A stretch of 64,000 bases of DNA, from the NCBI GenBank assembly GCA_017482565.1, contig JAFUMO010000068.1, positions 1 through 64,000 of the forward strand, in the 5' to 3' direction. Below, in pieces: positions 35,771 to 44,100 of this stretch; positions within the stretch are counted from its first letter, which is position 1, and each line of letters opens with the position of its first letter. This DNA comes from Bacteroidales bacterium (lineage in GTDB: Bacteria > Bacteroidota > Bacteroidia > Bacteroidales > UBA932). The translations under genes and the position numbers were made by a program. Below the pieces are notes generated by a model. That model worked only from the letters and a program-made list of their open reading frames with translations. It ran no database searches and was not told where the DNA came from.

Positions 35771-36499
35771 ATGGGTTTCCTGGAGTCCAAAGAGAAGAAA
35801 GTAGGTTTCTACACCACCATCATTTTCCATCTGGTGGTACTTATCATATTTCTCCTCACTGCAATTCATGGAGTTGTGAGTGAGGAGACTTCTTTTGTGT
35901 TGGATTTTTCCAAACTGGAGGAACTGGAGCGGATAGAGAAGCAGGAGGAACTGAAGGCCCAGGCCAGCAAGGAGCTGGATGACCTTCTCAGCGGCAGGGC
36001 AGACATGAGCCAATACCGCAATGTGGCGGTTGACCGCAGCAGCCAGCCCCTCAGGGATGACCGTTCCAAGAACCCGAACCAGGTATACGAGGAGGCAAGG
36101 GAGCTGCAGCGCAAGCTTGATGCATCCAGGGCGGCGGCCCTCAGGGAGCAGGGGAATGATGAGGATGTAAATGTAGGGAACAATGACAATCTTCCCAACA
36201 GTGATGCCCCACAATACAAGGGCCCTTCCGTTGTGTCATATTCGCTGGACGGAAGGAAGGCTATTTCACTGCCTGTACCGGCATACAAGTGCCAGGGAGG
36301 GGGAGACGTGAGTGTACAGGTTACGGTAAACAGAAAAGGCTACGTTACCGCAGCCTCTGTAATTGAAAATGTATCTTCTTCAGACCAGTGCCTTATCCGT
36401 TCTGCAGTTGCTGCGGCCAGGAGAAGCCGTTTCAGGGCTTCAGCCACCTCTCCGGAGAAGCATGTGGGAGAAATAGTGTACAGGTTTATCGCACAATAA
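35771..36499 (+). CDS. TonB-like energy transducer
   Basis: 242 aa. An N-terminal membrane helix (about 12-34) with a short cytoplasmic start, an extended charged periplasmic region (35-165, partly helical: LEELERIEKQEELKAQ) and a C-terminal TonB-type domain (GGGDVSVQVTVNRKGYVTAASVIEN...QCLIRSAVAAARRSRF...GEIVYRF). It lacks the Pro-rich linker of classical TonB. A plausible partner of the ExbB/ExbD set 5 kb upstream, driving outer-membrane uptake, though more than one TonB usually exists. Confidence 0.82.
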   Translation: MGFLESKEKKVGFYTTIIFHLVVLIIFLLTAIHGVVSEETSFVLDFSKLEELERIEKQEELKAQASKELDDLLSGRADMSQYRNVAVDRSSQPLRDDRSKNPNQVYEEARELQRKLDASRAAALREQGNDEDVNVGNNDNLPNSDAPQYKGPSVVSYSLDGRKAISLPVPAYKCQGGGDVSVQVTVNRKGYVTAASVIENVSSSDQCLIRSAVAAARRSRFRASATSPEKHVGEIVYRFIAQ

Positions 36500-36500
36500 A

Positions 36501-36524
36501 AAAGGCTATTTTATAATAGCCTTT
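36501..36524. terminator. Bidirectional terminator overlapping the thioredoxin gene end
   Basis: A perfect 10-bp stem, AAAGGCTATT (36501-36510) with AATAGCCTTT (36515-36524), TTAT loop, preceded by A-run and followed by a short T-rich stretch. The 3' end of the minus-strand thioredoxin gene lies within it. Confidence 0.8.
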
Positions 36525-36967
36525 ACCTTTTCTATGAACTGCCCTATTGGGGCTCCTCCAACTATCCTACCTATCTCCTTGCCGTTTGAGTTCATGATTA
36601 TGAAGGTAGGGTACCCCTGGAGCCTGAGTTCCCTTGCAAGGTTTATCCCTTCCCCTTTTTCCATGTCAATCTTTATGTTCACAAAGTTGCTGTTGAAGTA
36701 GTCACCTGCCTCCTTTGTGGTGAACACCTGTGTTGCCATATATTTGCATGGGCCGCACCAAGTTGCATAGCAGTCCAGGAACAGCAGCTTCTTATCCTTT
36801 CCGGCTTTATTGAGGGCCTGCATCAGGGTTCCGTCTTCCCAAATGATTCCCTTGTAAGAATTGCCGGCAGAGGCTCCCCCCGCAGCTATGTTTTTGGTTG
36901 TGCTGCCCTGTGCACATGCTGAAAGTGCAATAGTGATGGCCGTAGCCAGAAACAACAATCTTTTCAT
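36506..36967 (-). CDS. Thioredoxin-like lipoprotein
   Basis: 153 aa from MKRLLFLATA (the frame opens four codons earlier). Lipobox LSAC (Cys about 17). The thioredoxin fold has the redox motif CYATWCGPCKYM, with the cis-Pro in LQGYPTFIIM. An envelope disulfide reductase or isomerase of the DUF255/TlpA-like kind. It starts 1 bp after the phosphoesterase stop, so the two lipoproteins are co-expressed. Confidence 0.88.
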   Translation of the reverse strand: MKRLLFLATAITIALSACAQGSTTKNIAAGGASAGNSYKGIIWEDGTLMQALNKAGKDKKLLFLDCYATWCGPCKYMATQVFTTKEAGDYFNSNFVNIKIDMEKGEGINLARELRLQGYPTFIIMNSNGKEIGRIVGGAPIGQFIEKVKAIIK

Positions 36968-36968
36968 A

Positions 36969-38891
36969 TCAGAATACAAGTTTTACAATTTTACCATCCA
37001 TTGTCATTGCAATTGCCCCGTCATCTGCAGTTGCACAGAATGAAGTTACGGCGCAATTGGAGATCTTGTACTGCCAAAGCAGGCCCTCTCCCTGCGAACC
37101 TACTGCACATACTGTACCAAAAGTGTCAGCTGCCAGAACTGCACCCTTGCCCTGTATCTCAACAGGGCGGGTAGGGATGTAGTTGAATGCGTATGGCATG
37201 TTGCACTCCCATTTTACCGGATAACCCTCCCGGGTAAGGTCAAATGCGGTGAAGAAGTCCGCAGTACCCTTCACATAAAGGGTGTTCCCGTCTGCGGAGA
37301 TGCCAATTGATTCCCTTCCCTGTGCTGATGTGTTTTCCCATGCCACCTCACCCGAAGGAGTATAGGCCCTCAGCACCTTGTCTGAACTCTGTACGAACAC
37401 TTTCCCGTCTGCCAGGATTGGCCAGCAGGCACCTGGTGAGAAATATCTCCCCTTCCCGATATTATATTCCCAGGCCATATCTCCGGTGGTGCGGTCAATG
37501 GCCCAGAAGCGTCCTTCCCATCCGCCGGTGTAGATGTATCTGCCATCTGTGCATGGGCGGGATTCCATATACCCCTCAAACCCTTCAGATACCCATATCA
37601 CATTGCCGTCTGTGGCATCAACTGCGTGGAACTTCCCGTTGGATGAGCCTATGTACAGGGTGTCCCCAACAACAAGAGGGCATGCCACAACGGGATAGCC
37701 TGTCCCATATTTCCAAACCTGTTGCCCTGTGTGGCGGTCCAAGGCATACACATTGCCGTCTGTTGAGGAAATATACACCTTTTCTGCCGTAATGAACGGT
37801 GCAGAGAAGATTTTGTTCTCTGTCTGGTATTCCCATAATGTACTGCCGGTTGAAGCCTCCAGAGCGGCTGCTTTGCCCCCTGTAGTGGTATATACATAAA
37901 AGTTCCCGTCAATTGCGGCCTGGGAGGCAATGTCTGATTTCTCCTCTATCCTCCATTGCTCCCTTACCTGAGGATATTCCCCGTTTATGGCAAAGGAAAC
38001 CTCAATCTTGTCACCTTTATGGATGAAGCCCTCATGTATGCCTCCCCTGAACCATACCGGATGGAGAGGACCTTTTACAGTACGTTCTGCCACAAGCATT
38101 GAATCTGCTGTGAGGGTTACAATATTATACCCTCCCATAGGGTCTGTACGGCGGAGGAGCGAGCGCCCCAATACGCTTGTAAGGCCGTTGTATTCTTTGG
38201 TTGAGTTTACGTGGAAGTGGCCGCACAGAATGTACTGTACATTATACTCCTTGAGTATGTTTGTAACCTCCCAGCTGTTTGCTATCTCCTCAAACTGCGG
38301 AAAATGGTTCACAAATATGATTGGCTGGTCCTTGTGGGTGGCGGCGAGGATATCCTTCAGCCAGTTTATCTCCTCGCGGGGGATATGCGGAGCTCCCATC
38401 CTCAGCATGGGGCCGCTTCCGCACCCTATGAAGCGGATGCCGTGGGCATCAAAGCAGAAGCGGGGGGCATTCCCCTTGAAATAGTTCTCAAATGTGGTGG
38501 TGCCGTTCTCGCTCCAGTTCACATCATGGTTGCCGTCAACCATATAATATGGCTTGTTGAGGGAATCCAGCATCTGCCTCAGCAGGGCAAACTCAGATGT
38601 GGCGCCAAACTCGGTAAGGTCTCCGCTGAGGATTACAAATTCCAGCGAGTCTATGCCGTTGATATCCTCTATGGCCTGCCTGAGGTCATCTTCCGCATAT
38701 GCGAATGCCCCCAGGTGGTTGTCTGAAATCCATGCGAATGAGAATGTCTCATCTGCACCCTTTCCATCGGGAGCCCATACGGTCCCACTGCTGCAGGCTG
38801 CCATGCAGCCCAAAAAAACAAAGCAGAGAGCCACAAGAAATGGCTTTCTGCTTGTTGCAACACTCTCTATGAATTTATGTCTATATTGCAT
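36969..38891 (-). CDS. Metallophosphoesterase fused to a PQQ-like beta-propeller, lipoprotein
   Basis: 640 aa. A hydrophobic signal with lipobox MAAC (Cys33) follows a long basic n-region. Residues ~50-270 form a calcineurin-like phosphoesterase with all metal motifs: DNH (57-59), GD (90-91), GNHD (120-123), NHFP and GHFH. Residues ~320-640 are repeated propeller blades (GSTLWEYQT, STDGNVYALDRHTGQQVWKY, SSNGKFHAVDATDGNVIW, GGWEGRFWAIDRTTGDMAWEY). The substrate is unknown. It overlaps the gltX stop by 11 bp and precedes the thioredoxin gene, so the envelope pair is tied to a tRNA synthetase transcript. Confidence 0.85.
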   Translation of the reverse strand: MQYRHKFIESVATSRKPFLVALCFVFLGCMAACSSGTVWAPDGKGADETFSFAWISDNHLGAFAYAEDDLRQAIEDINGIDSLEFVILSGDLTEFGATSEFALLRQMLDSLNKPYYMVDGNHDVNWSENGTTTFENYFKGNAPRFCFDAHGIRFIGCGSGPMLRMGAPHIPREEINWLKDILAATHKDQPIIFVNHFPQFEEIANSWEVTNILKEYNVQYILCGHFHVNSTKEYNGLTSVLGRSLLRRTDPMGGYNIVTLTADSMLVAERTVKGPLHPVWFRGGIHEGFIHKGDKIEVSFAINGEYPQVREQWRIEEKSDIASQAAIDGNFYVYTTTGGKAAALEASTGSTLWEYQTENKIFSAPFITAEKVYISSTDGNVYALDRHTGQQVWKYGTGYPVVACPLVVGDTLYIGSSNGKFHAVDATDGNVIWVSEGFEGYMESRPCTDGRYIYTGGWEGRFWAIDRTTGDMAWEYNIGKGRYFSPGACWPILADGKVFVQSSDKVLRAYTPSGEVAWENTSAQGRESIGISADGNTLYVKGTADFFTAFDLTREGYPVKWECNMPYAFNYIPTRPVEIQGKGAVLAADTFGTVCAVGSQGEGLLWQYKISNCAVTSFCATADDGAIAMTMDGKIVKLVF

Positions 38892-40479
38892 TTTCTCCTG
38901 CTGTTATCCTCTTTAGTGCCTCTTCTTTTCCTACAAAGTAGATGATGTCTGCAATGCCCAGGCCCTTGGCCTGCCCCACAAAGAACAGACGTAGGGTATT
39001 CATCACAGCACCCATCTTCCACTCATTCTCCCTGATATAGCCTGTAAGCTTCTCTTCAATTTCCTGTACGCATTCAGTCTTAGGGGTACCCTCTGCAGTT
39101 GCAAACTCCTTTATCTGCATGTCTGCAATGAACTGTTTCACCTTCCCAATAATCTCCATTGTCTCAGGGGTACAGAACTTCTTCACGTCATTCTCTGCAT
39201 ATTCAGTTGGGGCAATGAAGAAATAGCTGCATATATCCCAGAAGTCAGCTACAAAATGGGCCCTCTCCTTTATGAGGCCGCAGAGCTGTTCCACAAATGC
39301 AAAAGGGTATCTGGAAGTATCCACACCGTTGGCTGCAAGGATTGGAATGAACTGCTCTGCAAGCTGTGCATCTGTCTGTTTTCTCAGGTACTCCTGGTTG
39401 AACCATTTTGCCTTGTCTGCATTGAACCTTGCACCTGATTTGATTACCCTCTCCAGGGAGAAAGCCTTCACAAGTTCATCCATGGTGAAAAGTTCCTGCT
39501 CGGTGCCCGGGTTCCAGCCCAGGAGGGCAAGGAGGTTCACGAAAGCCTCCGGATAATATCCGTCCTCCCTGTAGCCGCGGCTCACTTCACCCTCTGCATT
39601 CACCCATTTGAGCGGGAATACAGGGAAGCCGAGGCGGTCTCCGTCCCTCTTGCTCAGCTTGCCCTTGCCGTCAGGCTTGAGCAGCAGTGACAGGTGTGCG
39701 AAGCGTGGCTGTGTATCTGACCACCCGAACGCCTTGTAAAGCATATAGTGGAGCGGGAGTGAAGGGAGCCACTCCTCACCACGGATCACCTCGGTAATCT
39801 CCATCAGATGGTCGTCCACAATGTTTGCAAGGTGGTATGTAGGGAGCTCGTCAGCCCTCTTCCAGAGCACCTTGTCATCAATTGTATTTGTGTTTACCTC
39901 AATGTGCCCCCTTATGAGGTCATCCATCTTCACAATCTCATCCTCAGGGTTCTTGAAGCGGATAGTCCAGTTTGTAGTGGTTTCAAGAAGCCTCTTCACC
40001 TCATCCTCAGGAAGGGTAAGGGAGTTCTTCAGCTCCTTGCGGGTCTGGTAATTGTAGATGAAGTTCTGCTTGCTGGCCTCAGCCTCCTTCCTTTTGGCAT
40101 CCAGTTCCTCAGCGGTGTCAAAAGCGTAGTAGGCATATCCGTTGGCTATCAGCTGCTCTGCGTAGGCCCTGTAGATAGGCTTGCGCTGTGACTGCCTGTA
40201 AGGGGCATGCGGGTGCCTCTCACTTGGGGTCTCAACTACATTGCCCTGTGCATCAACTCCTTCGTCGGGAATAATGCCGCACCAGTTCAATGAATCAATT
40301 ATATATTTTTCCGCACTTGGTACAAACCTCTGCGAGTCTGTATCTTCAATGCGGATTATGAAGTCTCCTCCTCCCTGTTTTGCATACAGGTAGTTGTACA
40401 ATGCTGTCCTTACGCCACCCATATGGAGCGGACCTGTTGGGCTCGGTGCAAACCTTACCCTTCTTTTTCTCTCACCCAT
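38881..40479 (-). CDS. gltX: Glutamyl-tRNA synthetase
   Basis: 532 aa from MGERKRRVRFAPSPTG. The open frame reaches 40533, but the extra 18 codons cover the promoter boxes. Class I motifs: the HIGH equivalent in PTGPLHMGG and the KMSKS equivalent GKLSKRDG. The C-terminal helical anticodon domain ends at 38881. It attaches Glu to tRNA-Glu. It follows ftsZ but has its own promoter. Confidence 0.95.
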   Translation of the reverse strand: MGERKRRVRFAPSPTGPLHMGGVRTALYNYLYAKQGGGDFIIRIEDTDSQRFVPSAEKYIIDSLNWCGIIPDEGVDAQGNVVETPSERHPHAPYRQSQRKPIYRAYAEQLIANGYAYYAFDTAEELDAKRKEAEASKQNFIYNYQTRKELKNSLTLPEDEVKRLLETTTNWTIRFKNPEDEIVKMDDLIRGHIEVNTNTIDDKVLWKRADELPTYHLANIVDDHLMEITEVIRGEEWLPSLPLHYMLYKAFGWSDTQPRFAHLSLLLKPDGKGKLSKRDGDRLGFPVFPLKWVNAEGEVSRGYREDGYYPEAFVNLLALLGWNPGTEQELFTMDELVKAFSLERVIKSGARFNADKAKWFNQEYLRKQTDAQLAEQFIPILAANGVDTSRYPFAFVEQLCGLIKERAHFVADFWDICSYFFIAPTEYAENDVKKFCTPETMEIIGKVKQFIADMQIKEFATAEGTPKTECVQEIEEKLTGYIRENEWKMGAVMNTLRLFFVGQAKGLGIADIIYFVGKEEALKRITAGENAI

Positions 40480-40503
40480 AGTATTTTCCTTTTTATTTGA
40501 GTG

Positions 40504-40533
40504 CAAACTTAATAATTTTTTGCTGTGGGGCAA
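40504..40533 (-). promoter_or_regulatory. Promoter of gltX
   Basis: On the minus strand: -33 TTG at 40533-40531, a 19-bp gap and -7 box TAAGTTTG at 40511-40504, 24 bp before the gltX ATG. The -33 triplet abuts the ftsZ stop codon. It would let gltX be read independently of the dcw operon. Confidence 0.7.
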
Positions 40534-41949
40534 CTAGTCCTGTGTCTGGTGCAGGTATGAGTTGTCGCCCAGCTGCTGCCTGCCGTTCACCTCGTCAAGC
40601 CTCATCCTTCCCCCAGGCTGTGCCGGAGCAGTCTCGGAATCAGTTATTATTCCCGACAGTTTTCTCTGTTTCCTGATATATGCAGGGATCCTCTCCAGCT
40701 CATTGATGTCATCCCCTGCCTCAATGATGAGGGCAGGTTTCCCCTCAGGCCTCACATATCTCTGTGCCTGCTGCTGTGTCTGCTGCTGTGGTTCAGGATT
40801 CCTCATCCGTGCAGGAGCCTCCTCCTGCTTCGGCTCCTGATCCACCTCATTTATGATGATGGTGTTCTGGCCGTATGATGAACCTCTGGATGTATCATAT
40901 ATGCCGCTTGTGCCAAGCGGGAATGCACCCTCCTCATTCTCGTCAGTATCAATCTGAGGGAGGTTGTTCACATCAAATCCGGTTGCTACAATGGTAACGC
41001 TTATCTTCTTTCCTATAGACGGGTCATAAACCACACCCCTCTTGAACTTGTTGGCCGAACCTCCGGTGTAGCTCCTTACCTGGTCCATGATCTGTGAAAG
41101 CTCCGCCATTGTAAGGCCTCCGTCCTCCTTGCTGGAGGTTATGTTCACAAGGACACCCTTGGCGGTTGTGAGGTCGCAGTCGTTCAGCAGAGGTGAGTCC
41201 AGAGCCTTCTGCACGGCATCTATTGCCCTGTCGGGACCCTCAGCCTCACCCATACCCATTATTGCCATCCCGCTGTTGTTCATTACCATCCTCACATCCG
41301 CAAAATCCACATTGATGAAGCCGGGGCGGTTGATAATGTCTGCAATGCTCCTCACAGCGGTGCTGAGCACCTCATCTGCCCTTGGGAAGGCGTCAAATAT
41401 GGTAAGCTCTCCAAATACCTTGTAGAGTTTCTGGTTGTCAATGATAAGGAGGCTGTCCACATGCTTCTTCAGCTCGCGGATACCCAATACGGCACGCTTG
41501 ATGAACTCGGGCCCTTCATCCCTGAACGGGAGGGTTACAACAGCAACGGTAAGCTTGCCCATCTCCTTGGCCACCTGTGCAATCACAGGAGCTGCACCTG
41601 TACCTGTACCGCCGCCCATTCCTGCGGTGATGAATACCATCTCGGTATTTCCCTGCAGTGACTTGCGGATGTCATCTATGGATTCTGTTGCCGCCTTGCG
41701 CCCTTTTTCCGGGTCGCATCCTGCTCCGAGACCCCTTGTGAGGTCAGAGCCCAATCTGAGGACCTCAGGAACCTGGGAGGTTTTGAGTGACTGGATATCG
41801 GTGTTGTAAACCATGAATTCCACATCCTTTATTCCCTGACGGTGCATCTCAGATACCGCATTGCATCCGCCGCCGCCAACACCAATTACCTTGATGATGC
41901 TCTGGCTCATGTTCCATCCTTCCGGAATGAGGAAATTAGTATCTTCCAT
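40534..41949 (-). CDS. ftsZ: Cell division GTPase FtsZ
   Basis: 471 aa. The tubulin-like GTPase polymerises into the Z ring. The nucleotide site is GGGGCN (about 25-30) and GGGTGTGAAP (112-121), with the catalytic T7 loop NVDFADVR. A variable Gln-rich linker (about 360-410, QQQTQQQAQ) leads to the FtsA-binding peptide IPAYIRKQRKL (421-431), which here is followed by another 40 residues rather than ending the protein. Three bp after ftsA. Confidence 0.97.
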   Translation of the reverse strand: MEDTNFLIPEGWNMSQSIIKVIGVGGGGCNAVSEMHRQGIKDVEFMVYNTDIQSLKTSQVPEVLRLGSDLTRGLGAGCDPEKGRKAATESIDDIRKSLQGNTEMVFITAGMGGGTGTGAAPVIAQVAKEMGKLTVAVVTLPFRDEGPEFIKRAVLGIRELKKHVDSLLIIDNQKLYKVFGELTIFDAFPRADEVLSTAVRSIADIINRPGFINVDFADVRMVMNNSGMAIMGMGEAEGPDRAIDAVQKALDSPLLNDCDLTTAKGVLVNITSSKEDGGLTMAELSQIMDQVRSYTGGSANKFKRGVVYDPSIGKKISVTIVATGFDVNNLPQIDTDENEEGAFPLGTSGIYDTSRGSSYGQNTIIINEVDQEPKQEEAPARMRNPEPQQQTQQQAQRYVRPEGKPALIIEAGDDINELERIPAYIRKQRKLSGIITDSETAPAQPGGRMRLDEVNGRQQLGDNSYLHQTQD

Positions 41950-41951
41950 AA

Positions 41952-43280
41952 TTAAGCCTCGTTATTGTTGAACATTGATTCATCCTTGAACTGCTTGAAG
42001 AAATCGCCGAACTTGAATCCGCTCTTCTTCTTCTCCTCCCTTGCAGGTGCCTGTGCAGGTGCGGCCTCCACTACGGCTTCTGCATAAGCCTCGTTATAGT
42101 TGATGGCAGTGGTGGTGTTGTATCTTTTCCCTTCCTGCTCCATCTTCTCAAATCCCATAACAATGAGACCCACTGCTGTAGAGAGGGTAGGCCTGCATAC
42201 CTGTACATCGCTGTCGCAGAACTCGCGTCCCGGATATGCCAGCCTTGTCTCAAGTCCTGTAACCAGGTTGGCGAACTGCCTGAGGTTTGCAATTTGTGAG
42301 CTTCCGCCTGTAATTACAAGTCCTGCACGGATCTTGTTCTTGTAGCCCGATTTCTCAATCTCATATACTGCAGCCTCAAGTATCTCCTCAACCCTCGCCT
42401 CAATTATTCCTGCAATGTGCTTGAGTGAAATCTCCTTGTTCTCCCTGCCGCCTACACCGGGGATTATCACCCTCTTGTTCTCCTGTGCAAGGGAGCTCAT
42501 GCATGAGCCGTGCTCTGTCTTGAGCTGCTCGGCAACCCTTGAGGATACGCCGCAGCCCTGCTTTACATCCTCAGTTATGCAGTTTCCTCCAAATGGGATA
42601 ACTGCGGTATGCCTTATGATGTTGTCCTGAATTATGAGAAGGTCTGATGTGCCGCCGCCAATGTCAAGCATTGCAACTCCAAGCTCCATCTCATCCTCAT
42701 AGAGGACAGCCTTTGCAGAGGCAAGAGGCTCAAGAACCAGCTCCTTGAGCTTGAGGTTGGCCCTTGTAATCACATTGTTGCTCAGCTGTGCGGAGTTCTT
42801 CCTGCCTATGAAGAGCTTGAAGTTTGAGAAGATCTGCTTGCCGGTCATTCCAATAGGGTTGGTCTCTCCCATGAAGTCATCAATGATGTATGACTGAGGG
42901 ATTGCATGCAGAACCTCCTCGCCACCCTGGCAGAATGTGCCGTACATCTTTCTGGTTATCTCATTTATCTCTTCAGCTGTAATGAGGTCATCAGGGTTTA
43001 CCCTTATTGTCTGGTCTGTACCCTGCTCACACCTGATGTTCTGCCCTGCTATACCCACAAACACCTCATTTATCCTCTCCCCAATGGCATTCTCCACATT
43101 ACGGATGGTAGGCATCATGGAATCCAGTACAGACTGGATGTTCACAACTTCACCCCTGTTTACACCTTTTGAAGGGGCTTCACTGAGGGCAATGATTTTA
43201 ATTCCTGCGTCTGTCTTTTCCCCTACAAGACAAACAACCTTGGTAGTTCCCAAGTCGATGGCTGCAATCAAGTTTCTCAT
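41952..43280 (-). CDS. ftsA: Cell division protein FtsA
   Basis: 442 aa actin-like ATPase that tethers FtsZ to the membrane. Seen: phosphate-1 motif IDLGTTKVVCLVGE, phosphate-2 MLDIGGGTSDLLI and the adenosine motif VITGGSSQIANL. It ends in an amphipathic, Lys/Phe-rich segment (KKKSGFKFGDFFKQFKD) followed by a polar tail, consistent with membrane binding. Between ftsQ (14 bp) and ftsZ (2 bp). Confidence 0.96.
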   Translation of the reverse strand: MRNLIAAIDLGTTKVVCLVGEKTDAGIKIIALSEAPSKGVNRGEVVNIQSVLDSMMPTIRNVENAIGERINEVFVGIAGQNIRCEQGTDQTIRVNPDDLITAEEINEITRKMYGTFCQGGEEVLHAIPQSYIIDDFMGETNPIGMTGKQIFSNFKLFIGRKNSAQLSNNVITRANLKLKELVLEPLASAKAVLYEDEMELGVAMLDIGGGTSDLLIIQDNIIRHTAVIPFGGNCITEDVKQGCGVSSRVAEQLKTEHGSCMSSLAQENKRVIIPGVGGRENKEISLKHIAGIIEARVEEILEAAVYEIEKSGYKNKIRAGLVITGGSSQIANLRQFANLVTGLETRLAYPGREFCDSDVQVCRPTLSTAVGLIVMGFEKMEQEGKRYNTTTAINYNEAYAEAVVEAAPAQAPAREEKKKSGFKFGDFFKQFKDESMFNNNEA

Positions 43281-43294
43281 AACTCAAAGAGATT

Positions 43295-44095
43295 TTATTT
43301 TTTTCTGTTTTTCTTTAGTTTGCAAATTATCTGGTCCCTGTACTTCAAGTTTATGGAGCTGTATTTGTCCCACCCCTCTGCCGGTACAATGTTCTTGTAG
43401 AAAGTGTACAGCTTGTCAAACTTTGTGTCTATATCTTTCAGGTTACCGAATATTATCTTGTGTTCCCCAACACGCGGAGATAGTATCACATCTCCCCCTT
43501 CCTCCACATAAATCTGTTCAATCTGGGCGTTCCAGAACGGGTCATTGCTCATGTAGTTACCCAGCTCAAGAATCCCCTGCATCCAGTCCCCGTCATCCTC
43601 CAGGGCCATTCCCCTGTGGTCTGAATTGAGGGTGAACGGTATATGTCCGCTTACAATGGGCACGTATGAGGTGAAGCTTGTCACAAGTGGGAAGATGTAT
43701 TTTGTCTCATCCACATAAAAGCCCCCGTTCTCTGTCTGTATCCTCAGCACAGGTTTCCTCTGGGTAATCTCAACCGTAAGCCTGCCGTCCCTGGTGATGC
43801 TTGCCTGTGACTTCCTTATTGCGCTCCTCTGGTCCAGCAGCTTCTCAATGAGGTGGAGGTTTATCTCATTTACCGCCTTCCCCTCGCATGGCCCCATGAA
43901 GCTCTCCATTATCTCCACCACCTCCGCTTTGGTTACAAAGCGGTTCTGTGCGCTGTCCAGCAGCACGATATCCACATTGCGGCACAGCTGTGACGGCATA
44001 CGCCCCGCATACAGCTTCCCCACAAGGAAGAAGTATGCACCTGCGGCACCTAATGCCAGCACTACAACGGCCGATATGAGTATCTTTCTGAGCAT
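43295..44095 (-). CDS. ftsQ: Cell division protein FtsQ
   Basis: 266 aa. One N-terminal membrane helix (about 5-25), a POTRA-like region (CRNVDIVLLDSAQNRFVTKAEVVEIM) and a beta domain, which is the bitopic FtsQ layout. Sequence conservation in the family is low; position between murC and ftsA is strong support. It links early and late division proteins in the periplasm. Confidence 0.85.
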   Translation of the reverse strand: MLRKILISAVVVLALGAAGAYFFLVGKLYAGRMPSQLCRNVDIVLLDSAQNRFVTKAEVVEIMESFMGPCEGKAVNEINLHLIEKLLDQRSAIRKSQASITRDGRLTVEITQRKPVLRIQTENGGFYVDETKYIFPLVTSFTSYVPIVSGHIPFTLNSDHRGMALEDDGDWMQGILELGNYMSNDPFWNAQIEQIYVEEGGDVILSPRVGEHKIIFGNLKDIDTKFDKLYTFYKNIVPAEGWDKYSSINLKYRDQIICKLKKNRKK

Positions 44096-44100
44096 CTTTT

